In this document: positions 1 through 7,462 of the stretch, one piece after another
Layout of the letters: every line of letters begins with the position of its first letter
Numbering within the stretch: the stretch's first letter is position 1
Origin: DATBJJ01 sp963750915
GTDB lineage: Bacteria > Acidobacteriota > Vicinamibacteria > Vicinamibacterales > 2-12-FULL-66-21
Reading direction: 5' to 3'
DNA length: 64,000 bases
Assembly: GCA_963750915.1 (NCBI GenBank)
Contig: CAVVSF010000002.1
Span: forward strand, 558,001 to 622,000
Program-made: the position numbers and the translations under genes
The notes under the pieces: generated by a model
The model's database searches: none
What the model was told of the DNA's origin: nothing
What the model saw: only the letters and a program-made list of their open reading frames with translations

Positions 1-79
1 CGCCGTGATCATGTCGATCCTCACGTCCGACTCGCCGTCGTCCGCCAAGCCGTCCGCGGAAGCGGCGGGACGGCTCTGA
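1..79 (+). CDS. 3' end of an upstream gene (partial)
   Basis: An open frame enters from the left edge and stops at TGA 77-79, giving about 25 residues rich in Ser, Ala and Pro that end in AAGRL. It is on the same strand as the following gene and 21 bp before it. The piece is too short to assign to a family; it is reported only because the frame is open to the window edge and is followed by a strong ribosome binding site for the next gene. Confidence 0.35.
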   Translation, partial: AVIMSILTSDSPSSAKPSAEAAGRL

Positions 80-100
80 TCATTCACACAGGAGGAATCA

Positions 101-466
101 ATGGCCTACGAATACGATCGTATAGAGCGCGAAGATGGAGGCGGCTCGTTCCTGATGGGGCTGCTGGCAGGCACGGTGCTGGGCGCCGGTCTCGGCATGC
201 TGTTCGCTCCGAAGGCGGGCGCCGACACGCGGCGTCAGCTGTCCGAGCAGGCGACCCGGCTGCGGAGCACCGCGAACGAGACCTACCACCAGGCGTCGGA
301 CAAGGTGCACCAGACGCTCAACCAGGCGTCGGAGAAGGCTGGCCAGGTGGGCGACAAGGTCAGTCAGATCGTCGACCGCGGCCGTGAGGCCTACGATCGC
401 TCGAAGAACACGGCGCCGATCGCGACCGGTACGTCGGGCTTCCCGGCGTCCACGAATCGTCCGTAG
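101..466 (+). CDS. YtxH-like small membrane protein
   Basis: This 121-residue protein has one glycine-rich membrane segment (about residues 15-35, ending in MLFAPKAG) followed by a charged, Ala/Gln-rich helical tail. That layout and the FAPKxG turn are typical of the YtxH family, whose members are associated with general stress in Firmicutes but whose molecular role is unknown. The ATG is preceded by a strong GGAGG (about 90-94), so it is an SD-led gene. The Pro/Ser/Thr-rich C-terminus is probably disordered. Confidence 0.75.
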   Translation: MAYEYDRIEREDGGGSFLMGLLAGTVLGAGLGMLFAPKAGADTRRQLSEQATRLRSTANETYHQASDKVHQTLNQASEKAGQVGDKVSQIVDRGREAYDRSKNTAPIATGTSGFPASTNRP

Positions 467-511
467 CTGCGAGGGGGACGGGCGCGCTGGCGCCTGTCCC
501 GCCATCACCGA

Positions 512-730
512 ATGACCGAACAATCAGCCCGGCATGTAGCCAACGCGCTCATGGGCGCGGCCGCGATTGGCGTCGCCGTGACCATCCTGCGCAAGCCGGC
601 CCTGCGGCGGATGGCGACGGGCCTCATCGTCGCCGCCGTTACCAGCGGGATCCCGACGTGGCTCGGTCGCGAAGTCAGGCATGCATGGTATGCCACCGGA
701 GACCATCCCGGCACCCGCGGCGGGCTATGA
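512..730 (+). CDS. small membrane protein, unknown function
   Basis: A 72-residue protein with two hydrophobic stretches (about residues 9-26 and 35-52) separated by a basic RKPALRR turn. It sits 45 bp after the YtxH-like gene and ends 8 bp before the BrkB-like gene, so it may belong to the same transcript. No ribosome binding site is obvious and I do not recognise a family. It is kept because frame and spacing fit a real gene. Confidence 0.5.
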   Translation: MTEQSARHVANALMGAAAIGVAVTILRKPALRRMATGLIVAAVTSGIPTWLGREVRHAWYATGDHPGTRGGL

Positions 731-731
731 T
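726..731 (+). promoter_or_regulatory. TATGAT -10-like box, leaderless type
   Basis: TATGAT lies 6 nt before the GTG start of the BrkB-like gene, which has no Shine-Dalgarno. It overlaps the stop codon of the preceding small gene. This is one case of the window-wide TANNNT pattern. Confidence 0.45.
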
Positions 732-737
732 CGTGGC

Positions 738-1661
738 GTGAATCAGCCGGTGACTCGCAGCGACCGGCGCCTGCGCCGGGCGCTGGCGCGGATACGCGCG
801 GAAATTCGACTCACCGGTCTTGCCGTCTGGCGTGGCATCGTCGGCGTCTACAACAGCGACGACATGACGTTCGCCGCGTCGATCGCCTACTATTCGCTGC
901 TCTCGCTGTTCCCGTTCTTCCTCCTCGCGTTCTCCGTCGTCGCCGGCGTGACCAGCAGCGATGCCGATCGCGACACGCTGATGCGGTTCGTTGTCCGTTA
1001 CTTTCCCAGACAGTTCGGCTTTGTCGAAGACCAGGTGCGGGCGCTGCAGGCCTCGCGCGAGCCGCTCAGTATCGCCGGCAGCATCCTGATGACCTGGGCG
1101 GCGATGGGCGTGTTTGGCGCCATCACGTCTGCCGTCAACCACGCGTGGGGCGTCGAGAAGCAACCGAGCTACTTCAAGCACAAGCTGATCTCGTTCCTGA
1201 TGCTGGTCGTCTCCGGCCTGCTGATGCTCGTCGCCCTCGCGGCGGTGAGCGCCATCAACGTCGTCGAGGCGACGTGGTTCGCCTCCGTCATCGAGGGCAT
1301 GCCGCAGCTGATGGTGCTTCAGAGCCTCGCGGTGCGGTGGGGGACGACGATCCTCTTCATCATCGTCGTCGGCCTGGTGTTCTATTTCGTGCCCAACGCC
1401 AAGGTCCGGTTTCGCGACGTGTGGGTCGGGGCGGTGCTTACCGGGTTGATGTGGCGGGGCGCCTTCTGGGGATTCTCGTTCTACGTCCGCGACCTCTCGC
1501 GCTTCAACGTCCACGGCGTGATTGCCGCCGTCGTCGTCTTCCTGTTGTGGGTGTACATCTCCGCCTTCATTCTGCTGTTCGGGGCCGAGGTGACGGCCGC
1601 CTACGCCCGCCTGCGCCGCCATCGGCCGGAGGAAATGCCGGCCGCACCTGCGCCTCGATGA
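738..1661 (+). CDS. YihY/BrkB family inner-membrane protein
   Basis: About 307 residues with an N-terminal basic region, a segment beginning DMTFAASIAYYSLLSLFPFF (family signature around residue 40) and five or six membrane helices. The family (YihY, BrkB, formerly called RNase BN) is a set of integral membrane proteins of uncertain, possibly transport, function. An ATG further upstream at 681 is in frame, but it would overlap the preceding gene. The GTG at 738 gives the usual family length and has a TATGAT box 6 nt upstream. The stop overlaps the next start (ATGA). Confidence 0.82.
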   Translation: MNQPVTRSDRRLRRALARIRAEIRLTGLAVWRGIVGVYNSDDMTFAASIAYYSLLSLFPFFLLAFSVVAGVTSSDADRDTLMRFVVRYFPRQFGFVEDQVRALQASREPLSIAGSILMTWAAMGVFGAITSAVNHAWGVEKQPSYFKHKLISFLMLVVSGLLMLVALAAVSAINVVEATWFASVIEGMPQLMVLQSLAVRWGTTILFIIVVGLVFYFVPNAKVRFRDVWVGAVLTGLMWRGAFWGFSFYVRDLSRFNVHGVIAAVVVFLLWVYISAFILLFGAEVTAAYARLRRHRPEEMPAAPAPR

Positions 1662-2470
1662 CACGTTCACGACAGCGATGGCCGACGTTGCTGTGGCTGG
1701 TGTTCGCGTGCACCGCGGCGACGGCGGCGCAGTCGCTGATCTCGGTCAACCAGGAGATCGAGCTCGGACGTCAGACCCAGCGGGAGGTCAAGGCGAAGGT
1801 ACCGGAGGTGACCGACACTCGGGTCGTCTCCTACGTGCAGTCGCTGGGCAGGCGGCTCGCCGCCAACGCCGGTGGCCCGAAGTATCCCTACAGCTACTCG
1901 ATCGCGAACTACCGCGAGATCAACGCCTTCGCACTGCCCGGCGGGCCGGTGTGGCTGCATCGTGGCACCCTGACGGCGGCGCAGAACGAAGCGCAGCTGG
2001 TGAGCGTCCTCGCTCACGAGATTGCCCACATCGCACAGCGCCACGCCGCCGATCAGCTGACCAAGCAGCTGCTGGCCAACGGGCTGCTCGGACTGCTCGG
2101 CGCCGTCCTCGGGAACGACCGCGGCGCGCAAACGGCCCAGATCGCCGCCCAGGTTCTCGCCAACGGCTACATGCTCAAGTTCAGCCGCGATGACGAGCGC
2201 GAGGCGGATCGCGTCGGCGCGTCCATCATGCGGAAGGCAGGGTGGGACGCGCGCGAGATGATCGCGTTCATGGAGATCCTGCGGCGCCAGCAGGGACGCG
2301 ATCCCGGATCGGTCGAGGTCTTCCTGTCGTCGCATCCGGGCCCTGGCGAGCGCGCCGAGCTCCTGCGCGGACAGCTCCGCAACGTCTCGGGCGGGCGCAG
2401 GAGTACGGCACAGTTCGCGCAAATCCGATCCCGCCTCAGCCGCATGCCGCCCGCGCTGTCGATGCGCTGA
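1658..2470 (+). CDS. M48 family periplasmic/lipid-facing metalloprotease
   Basis: A 270-residue exported protein with a signal peptide ending near ATAAQ. The zinc site is HEIAH at about residues 120-124, and the third ligand is the first Glu of EADRVG at about 182. These mark it as an M48 peptidase of the BepA/LoiP kind, which in Gram-negatives performs quality control of outer-membrane proteins; that role is inferred here. The ATG overlaps the stop of the BrkB-like gene by 4 bp, so the two are translationally coupled. A strong hairpin follows at 2701. Confidence 0.88.
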   Translation: MTRSRQRWPTLLWLVFACTAATAAQSLISVNQEIELGRQTQREVKAKVPEVTDTRVVSYVQSLGRRLAANAGGPKYPYSYSIANYREINAFALPGGPVWLHRGTLTAAQNEAQLVSVLAHEIAHIAQRHAADQLTKQLLANGLLGLLGAVLGNDRGAQTAQIAAQVLANGYMLKFSRDDEREADRVGASIMRKAGWDAREMIAFMEILRRQQGRDPGSVEVFLSSHPGPGERAELLRGQLRNVSGGRRSTAQFAQIRSRLSRMPPALSMR

Positions 2471-2700
2471 CTCTGGACGAGCCGCCACACAGTGTGTTGA
2501 CCGCTACCTAACATCGACGGCCAACCGTCGGCAGAAGGGTAGCTGTTGCTCCAACTGTTCCTTGGTTCAGGCCAGATATCACCTGAAATCACTGGCATAT
2601 CGGTTGCTCCCTTCACCGGCGTCGGGACGCCTCAGGGCATCCCGGCCCGCCGCCCCGGCGTTCCGCTGGGGCACACCACCACGCCACAACCTCCTGCCAA

Positions 2701-2738
2701 GGGGCAGCAGGGAGAATCTTCGGATTTCTCCCTGCCCC
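2701..2738 (+). terminator. strong hairpin with UUCG loop
   Basis: GGGGCAGCAGGGAGAATC pairs with GATTTCTCCCTGCCCC around a TTCG tetraloop, leaving small bulges. Pyrimidine-rich sequence follows, but there is no clean T-run. A C(UUCG)G-closed stem between a gene end and a repeat field is most simply a terminator or mRNA-end stabiliser for the M48 operon. Confidence 0.5.
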
Positions 2739-2768
2739 TGTCATTCTTGTCTTCTCTTGTCTTCGACG

Positions 2769-2912
2769 TCGGCTGGTTGTTTCGCCCGTGTACGTCTTGC
2801 GGCAATCGGGGGGATCGGCTGTGCTGCGCCCGTGCGTCTTCGGTAATCGGGGGTCGGCTGGTTGCTTCGTCGTGTACGTCTTGCGGCAATCGGGGGGACG
2901 GCTGGTTGCTTC
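2769..2912. repeat. degenerate ~42-bp tandem repeat, about 3.5 units
   Basis: Units of the form CGTGTACGTCTTGCGGCAAT followed by CGGGGGG(A)TCGGCTGGTTGCTTC recur at about 2787, 2831 and 2871, and a partial unit GTCGGCTGGTTGTTTCGCC starts at 2769. Units 1 and 3 are nearly identical while unit 2 has decayed. The copies are head to tail without unique spacers. Confidence 0.7.
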
Positions 2913-2951
2913 TGCGCCTCGCTGCTGCGATCGTGCTCGCCGCGTTCGTAG

Positions 2952-2971
2952 CGCGGAGCTTCAGCTCCGCG
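2952..2971. repeat. REP-like palindrome
   Basis: CGCGGAGC-TTCA-GCTCCGCG is a perfect 8-bp stem with a 4-nt loop, preceded by GTAG and followed by ACGACG. Short GC-rich palindromes of this kind are commonly dispersed between genes in bacteria. Only this copy is present in the window. Confidence 0.5.
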
Positions 2972-2995
2972 ACGACGGGGGTAAGGCCAGGCGGA

Positions 2996-3466
2996 TCAGC
3001 TGAGTGGCGTGCCCGGGTCCCTGGGTTCGCGGAGGGTGGGGGGGCGCGGTTCGAAGCTCTTAGGCGCCGGGGTTGGCCGCGGATCGCTGGCGAGCATGCG
3101 GGCATTGATGAAGAAGGCGGCGCCGATGACGGCGAATGCGCCACCCAGGCCGATACCGACGCTCGGACGCTCGCCGGTGAGGGAGATCAGCACCGCCAGG
3201 GCGAAGCCGATGCCGATCATCATGATCCCGGCGGTGCGGGAGCGGACGCTGCTGGCGCTGGCTTCGGTCCGGCCGCCCATGCGCTCCTCGAAAGCGGCTG
3301 GATCGAGCTCAGGCGATGGCACGAGGCCGCGCTCGATCATCGCCATTTTCTCGCGATGCTCCATTTCGCGCACCTGGCGCCGGCTCTGGATCCCCATCCA
3401 TATCACGGCCAGGCCGGACACCAGCACCACGGCGAACACGGTCACGACCATCTCACCTTCGCTCAC
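2996..3466 (-). CDS. DUF6249-like membrane protein
   Basis: A 156-residue protein with a membrane helix at about 8-25, a cytoplasmic charged stretch (REMEHREKMAMIERGL) and two further helices at about 80-100 and 106-123. The tail is proline-rich. The helix plus EHREKMAMIERG motif is typical of a DUF6249-type family often found near ECF sigma factors; its function is unknown. The GTG start has GGAGG 5 nt upstream. It is divergent from the sigma factor that follows. Confidence 0.65.
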   Translation of the reverse strand: MSEGEMVVTVFAVVLVSGLAVIWMGIQSRRQVREMEHREKMAMIERGLVPSPELDPAAFEERMGGRTEASASSVRSRTAGIMMIGIGFALAVLISLTGERPSVGIGLGGAFAVIGAAFFINARMLASDPRPTPAPKSFEPRPPTLREPRDPGTPLS

Positions 3467-3607
3467 GATTGCCTCCCATGGCGACTGGGGGCATTAGACT
3501 GGGCCGCCGTCCGGATTGTTTCAGGCCGGCGGTGAAACAATTTGCCCGGCCGCGGGTTCTAATTGCGTCGGGACCTCGCGGCGGGTGGAAGAGGAAAGGG
3601 CGGGTGG

Positions 3608-4147
3608 GTGTCGGAGGAACTCGACGAGCGCGCGCTGATCGAGCGCTGCCGGACCGGCGACGACGCGGCGTTCGAAGAGCTCGTCGACCGCTACAAGAAC
3701 CTGGTCTACGGGCTGGTGTACCGACTGGTGTCGGATCGCACCGGGGTCGACGACCTCGCGCAGGACGTGTTCCTGAAGATCTACCGGGGCCTGCCGTACT
3801 TCCGTGGTGACGCCAGGCTGTCGACGTGGATCTATCGCGTCGTCCAGAACGTCTGTTTCGAGACGCGGCCGCGGCGGCAGCTGGTATCGCTCGACGACGA
3901 CCGCGAGGGCCGGCGGCGCATCGATCCAGGCCGCGCCGATGCCGCGTTTGCCGACATGGAGCTCCGCGACCGGCTCGAGAAGGCCATCGCCCAGCTGCCG
4001 GAGCAGTATCGCGTGCTGATCGCCGCGCACTATCTCGAAGGCGTGCAGTACGAAGCGCTGGCCGAGGCGATGAATCTGCCGCTCGGGACGGTAAAAACTC
4101 ATCTCTATCGGGCGAAGCGACGGCTCAGGGAGCTACTCAACCCGTGA
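3608..4147 (+). CDS. ECF-type RNA polymerase sigma factor
   Basis: About 179 residues. Region 2 contains DDLAQDVFLKIYRGL (about 47-61), with the RLSTWIYRVVQN segment after it. Region 4 reads LPEQYRVLIAAHYLEG...LGTVKTHLYRAKRRL near the C-terminus. The GTG at 3608 is chosen because a GAGGAAAGG purine stretch lies just upstream and the domain begins directly after it. The stop overlaps the GTG of the next gene, which is its presumed anti-sigma factor, the standard arrangement for ECF autoregulatory pairs. Confidence 0.88.
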   Translation: MSEELDERALIERCRTGDDAAFEELVDRYKNLVYGLVYRLVSDRTGVDDLAQDVFLKIYRGLPYFRGDARLSTWIYRVVQNVCFETRPRRQLVSLDDDREGRRRIDPGRADAAFADMELRDRLEKAIAQLPEQYRVLIAAHYLEGVQYEALAEAMNLPLGTVKTHLYRAKRRLRELLNP

Positions 4148-4623
4148 CTTGCGATGACGTGCTGCATCTCGTCGAGGCGATAGCCGCCGAGGATCTCGAA
4201 GTCGCCGACGCCGTGCGCGCGCATTTCGAAACCTGCCCGCGCTGCGCCGCCGCGCTTGCTGCCGCCCGCCGCGTCGAGCTGCTGCTGCAGTCGCGCCCGG
4301 TCGGGGCGCCGCCGCCGCGTTTCACCGCGACGGTGGTGTCGCGGATCCGCAACGATCGCTGGCAGGTGGAGCAGCGGGTCGACCGTTTCTTCAACTTCGC
4401 GATCGTCGCTGCCGTCGTCGTCGTTGTCGGCGCCGTTGCCGCCATGATCAACCTGGGCGTGGTGATCGATGCCGCGTCATGGACGTGGGAGTCGTTGACG
4501 ACAGCCTCACGCCATCTCGCCGACGAGGCGGTACCGATGCTCGTCACCTATGTCGCCGCAGCGCTGGTTTTGATGTCGGCGCTGGGCATGTGGTGGTGGG
4601 CCGACCGGCGTTTGTCACTCTAG
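4144..4623 (+). CDS. anti-sigma factor with N-terminal zinc-finger motif
   Basis: A 159-residue protein beginning VTCDDVLHLVEA, with a H-x3-C-x2-C cluster (HFETCPRC, about residues 28-35) typical of the zf-HC2/ZAS domain that holds the sigma factor. Two hydrophobic segments follow at about 82-105 and 135-153. It overlaps the sigma gene by 4 bp (GTGA). It should keep the sigma factor inactive at the membrane until an envelope signal arrives. The TAG stop is the edge of a dispersed repeat. Confidence 0.8.
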   Translation: MTCDDVLHLVEAIAAEDLEVADAVRAHFETCPRCAAALAAARRVELLLQSRPVGAPPPRFTATVVSRIRNDRWQVEQRVDRFFNFAIVAAVVVVVGAVAAMINLGVVIDAASWTWESLTTASRHLADEAVPMLVTYVAAALVLMSALGMWWWADRRLSL

Positions 4624-4840
4624 CCTTAACCGAGGGGCGTCGCCCCTCGGACTCCCCGACACGCTCTCTCGCGCGCCGCGTTCGCGGTTCGACTACGCTC
4701 ACCACGCCCTGAGCGAAGTCGAAGGGCGCCGGCGCGCTTCCGCCTTCGCTGAAGCTACGGCGGACCTCGCCGGAGCCTCGGCGGCGGCGGGCCGTTCGCG
4801 TGGCTCGCTCGCTGCCGCTCGCTCGTTCGTTCGTCCATGA
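4621..4840. repeat. dispersed repeat, copy A (interrupted)
   Basis: It begins at the anti-sigma stop codon (CTAGCCTTAACCGAGG) and contains the stem CCGAGGGGC-gtc-GCCCCTCGG (4630-4650). The GACTCCCCGACACGCTC stretch follows, and it ends in a GCTCGCTCGCTGCCGCTCGC tract near 4805-4837. An inverted copy lies at 25231-25344. Copy A carries roughly 110 bp of extra sequence in the middle (about 4681-4794). Confidence 0.75.
4688..4723. repeat. TTCGACT-CGCTCA inverted repeat
   Basis: TTCGACTACGCTCA and TGAGCGAAGTCGAA form a stem with 13 of 14 pairs around an 8-nt loop. Related sequence occurs singly at about 19013-19036 and 55095-55130. It lies inside the extra segment of dispersed repeat copy A. Confidence 0.6.
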
Positions 4841-4884
4841 AATGGCTTGACGACCGGCGGTTGTCGCTTCAGAAGCCATCTCAA

Positions 4885-6633
4885 TTACCGCGGCTTCGCC
4901 ACCATGATGAGGTTCTCCCGCCGGCTTTCGACCAGCCCTGCGACGGCGTTCAGGAGGACTCTCGCGAGCACCAGCGCAGCGGCGCACCACAGCGCCATCA
5001 GGAACGGCGCCAGCACCGGCCGGTCGAGGATCGCGGTGCACAGGAGAACGATGAAGAGGGCCGGGAGCGCCGACACGACAGTGAGCACCAGGCCGAGCAG
5101 GGCGGCAAGCCCGTGCGCGTTGCTGCCGCGGCCGATGCTGTTCAAATCGACGCTGCGCGGGAACAGCGCCGACAGCGCCGCCGCGCCCGGGGACCCGATC
5201 GCGATTGTCGCGATCATGGCGGTCGGCAGGCTCAGCCAGAGCGCCAGCGGCCAGTCTCGGAAGTAAAGTCCCGCCATCAGGGTACAAATCATCGCCGGCA
5301 GGAACGCGATGGCGCCCGTGCCGACGGCCTTGCCGATCAGGAGCTCCCGCAGCGAGATCGGCGCCAGCATGACGAGAGTCAGCCCGGCCCGATCGACAGC
5401 GAACTGATTCACCGAGAACGGCAGGATCGACAGCAGGCAGATCATCGAGCCGAACGCCGCCAGGCCGAAGCCGCCGGCAATCGTCGTCACGCCGACATCG
5501 AATCGATCGGTGTTGCGCGACGCCACGAACATCATCATGAGAAACACGAGGAGCGGCGACAGCATCGTTGATTTTCCCCGCGTCGTACGCAGCGCGAGCC
5601 GCAGCTGGGCGATCGCGACGGCGCTGCTCGTGCGGGACAGGCCGGGAAGACGGGATGTCGACCTGCCGCTGTCGTCGGACGCCTTCTGACGCGTGCCGCC
5701 GCTCGGCACCTCCAGCAGCCGGCTGAAGACCGCGAGGCCGAGACCGTGGACAAGGAGGGCGAACGTCATGAGACCGGCGAGCGGCATCGCGCTGTGGGTC
5801 AGATCGCCGCTCGAGGCCGAGCGGACAGCCGTGGTGTAGAGCTCGCTCGGCAGGAAGCGGAGCGCCGCCTGCCCGGTGCTCCACGCGCGGTCGGTGAAGG
5901 TCGTCTCGCCGCGGGCGCGCCGCTCCGCCGCCGCGGCCCGTTCGGCGCCGCGCTCGTCGCGGCTGCCGCCCGAGTTCAACAGTCCCGGCATCATCAGCAG
6001 CGCCGGCACGAGAACGAAGAGCAGCGCCGCCATCTCGGCGCGCCGTCGATCGCGAACGATGAGGTTCAGCAGGAAGCTGGCGAGCGCCGACAGGCCGATG
6101 AGGACGGTGCCGAGGATCAGGCCGGCCGCAAGGGCGACCACCGCTGCCGCCGCCGCGCCGCCGAGGACGAGGCCGAGCGGCAGCCCGAGCACGAGCGGCA
6201 GCGCGAGGATGACCCACGGGTCACTCAGCGCGCTGCCGGCCTGGGCCGCGTACAGCGTCCCACGACGGATCGGCAGGAGCAGCAGGCGCACGGCGCTGGT
6301 CCGTTCCATCGCCGGCATCACCAGCGGACCGACCAGGCAGAAGCCGGAGCCGATCAGCAGCAGGAAGCGCACGACGTCGAAGGTGACGACGCGCGCGGTG
6401 CCGGGGAGCCAGTAGCCGGCGTAGCCGGCGAGCCCCGCCAGCGCCAGCGCCGACGGCACCAGCATCGCCATGGCCAGCAGCGGCGCGACCTGCTCGACGG
6501 CGAGCGAGAACCGCTCGATGACGTCGCGCGAACCGGCGCGATCGAGGGCGTTCACCAGGATGCGCCAGCGCATCCACGTGAAGGCGCGCAGCGTCCGCCA
6601 GGTGGTGGCCCCGCCGTTCGCGTTCAGATCCAA
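4885..6633 (-). CDS. ABC transporter permease (ABC-2 type, large)
   Basis: About 582 residues with at least ten hydrophobic segments and no ATPase motifs, so it is a membrane subunit. It probably pairs with the ATPase encoded just upstream, whose stop it overlaps. No ATG exists near the expected start. I propose TTG at 6633, which overlaps the ATPase by 10 bp; the true start could be some codons later. A hydrophilic loop around residues 230-260 contains an Arg/Glu/Ala-rich run. The exported substrate cannot be told. Confidence 0.75.
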   Translation of the reverse strand: MDLNANGGATTWRTLRAFTWMRWRILVNALDRAGSRDVIERFSLAVEQVAPLLAMAMLVPSALALAGLAGYAGYWLPGTARVVTFDVVRFLLLIGSGFCLVGPLVMPAMERTSAVRLLLLPIRRGTLYAAQAGSALSDPWVILALPLVLGLPLGLVLGGAAAAAVVALAAGLILGTVLIGLSALASFLLNLIVRDRRRAEMAALLFVLVPALLMMPGLLNSGGSRDERGAERAAAAERRARGETTFTDRAWSTGQAALRFLPSELYTTAVRSASSGDLTHSAMPLAGLMTFALLVHGLGLAVFSRLLEVPSGGTRQKASDDSGRSTSRLPGLSRTSSAVAIAQLRLALRTTRGKSTMLSPLLVFLMMMFVASRNTDRFDVGVTTIAGGFGLAAFGSMICLLSILPFSVNQFAVDRAGLTLVMLAPISLRELLIGKAVGTGAIAFLPAMICTLMAGLYFRDWPLALWLSLPTAMIATIAIGSPGAAALSALFPRSVDLNSIGRGSNAHGLAALLGLVLTVVSALPALFIVLLCTAILDRPVLAPFLMALWCAAALVLARVLLNAVAGLVESRRENLIMVAKPR

Positions 6634-7385
6634 TCGAGCGCCACCGTCTCGCGCCGGTCGCCGCCGACGAGCGTGATGAAGAGCTCCTCGAGGGTCGCGC
6701 TGCCGGCGGCGCCTGCCCGCATCTCGTCGATCGGCCCCTGGGTCACCAGCCGGCCGTCGACGATGACGCCGATGTGCGTGCACAGCCGTTCGACGATCTC
6801 GAGGATGTGAGAGGTCAGGAAGATCGTGCCGCCGCGGGCGACGAACGACTGCAGCAGATCCTTGATCTGGCGTGACGCGACCGCGTCGATGCCCTCGAAC
6901 GGCTCGTCGAGGAACAGCAGCCGCGGTCCCGGCAGCAGCGCGGCGGCGAGCGACAGCTTCTTGCGCATGCCGTGCGAGTAGTCGGTGACCAGCGTCGAGC
7001 CGGCGCGGGTCAGGTCCATCAGCGTCAACAGGTCGCGGGCGCGATCGCGCGCCACGGCCTCGTCGACGCCATGGACCTCGGCGACGAAGCGCAGGGTCTC
7101 GCTGCCGGTGAGGCGGTCGAACAGCGCCAGGTCTTCCGGCACCACGCCGATCCGCCGCTTGACCGTCACCGGATCAGCCAGCGGGTCGATGCCGAGGATG
7201 CGGATGGTGCCCGCGGTCGGACGCAGCAGCCCGGTCAGGCATTTGATCGTCGTCGACTTGCCGGCGCCGTTCGGGCCGAGAAAGCCGAAGAAGCTGCCCG
7301 CCGGTACGGCGAGATCGATGCCGTTGACGGCGCGCAGCGCCCCGAAGTTACGGCTCAGGCCGCGCGTTTCTACCGCCAGTTCCAT
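6624..7385 (-). CDS. ABC transporter ATP-binding protein (ABC-2 type exporter)
   Basis: A 253-residue ATPase with Walker A GPNGAGKSTT (about 37-46), a signature of the YSHGMRKK form (instead of LSGGQ) and Walker B LLFLDEPFEGID, followed by the switch His in TSHIL. The YSHGM signature is common in NosF/CcmA-like exporters. A TACAAT box ends 6 nt before the ATG and there is no Shine-Dalgarno. It is first in a two-gene operon and divergent from the DUF255 gene. Confidence 0.88.
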   Translation of the reverse strand: MELAVETRGLSRNFGALRAVNGIDLAVPAGSFFGFLGPNGAGKSTTIKCLTGLLRPTAGTIRILGIDPLADPVTVKRRIGVVPEDLALFDRLTGSETLRFVAEVHGVDEAVARDRARDLLTLMDLTRAGSTLVTDYSHGMRKKLSLAAALLPGPRLLFLDEPFEGIDAVASRQIKDLLQSFVARGGTIFLTSHILEIVERLCTHIGVIVDGRLVTQGPIDEMRAGAAGSATLEELFITLVGGDRRETVALDWI

Positions 7386-7391
7386 CGCGTG

Positions 7392-7397
7392 ATTGTA
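7392..7397 (-). promoter_or_regulatory. TACAAT -10-like box, leaderless type
   Basis: Minus-strand TACAAT ends 6 nt before the ATG of the ABC ATPase, which lacks a Shine-Dalgarno. Confidence 0.5.
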
Positions 7398-7448
7398 GCT
7401 GTTCTGCGGCGGCTGCCGTTTGCGCTTCTCTGTTGCGTCCTTTCCCCG

Positions 7449-7454
7449 TACGAT
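7449..7454 (+). promoter_or_regulatory. TACGAT -10-like box, leaderless type
   Basis: TACGAT ends 8 nt before ATG 7463. A short GAAGG lies only 2 nt before the ATG, too close to act as a normal Shine-Dalgarno. Confidence 0.45.
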
Positions 7455-7462
7455 CGAAGGCG

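Larger units (their letters stand above)
2471..2995. other. gene-free repeat-rich interval
   Basis: About 525 bp between the M48 gene and the converging DUF6249-like gene. I find no convincing gene; the open frames here are low-complexity and unsupported. It holds a UUCG-capped hairpin (2701-2738), a degenerate tandem repeat (2769-2912) and a REP-like palindrome (2952-2971), listed separately. Confidence 0.7.

Noticed and set aside
2769..2912. CRISPR array
   Set aside because: The units are directly adjacent without unique spacers, too few, and no cas genes are nearby.
2546..3535. A 329-residue plus-strand open frame across the repeat region and opposite the DUF6249-like gene
   Set aside because: It crosses the hairpin and tandem repeats and is antisense to a protein with clear membrane helices and an SD-led start.
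4544..6217. A 557-residue minus-strand open frame overlapping the ABC permease
   Set aside because: It is an out-of-frame reading of the permease with no hydrophobic pattern.
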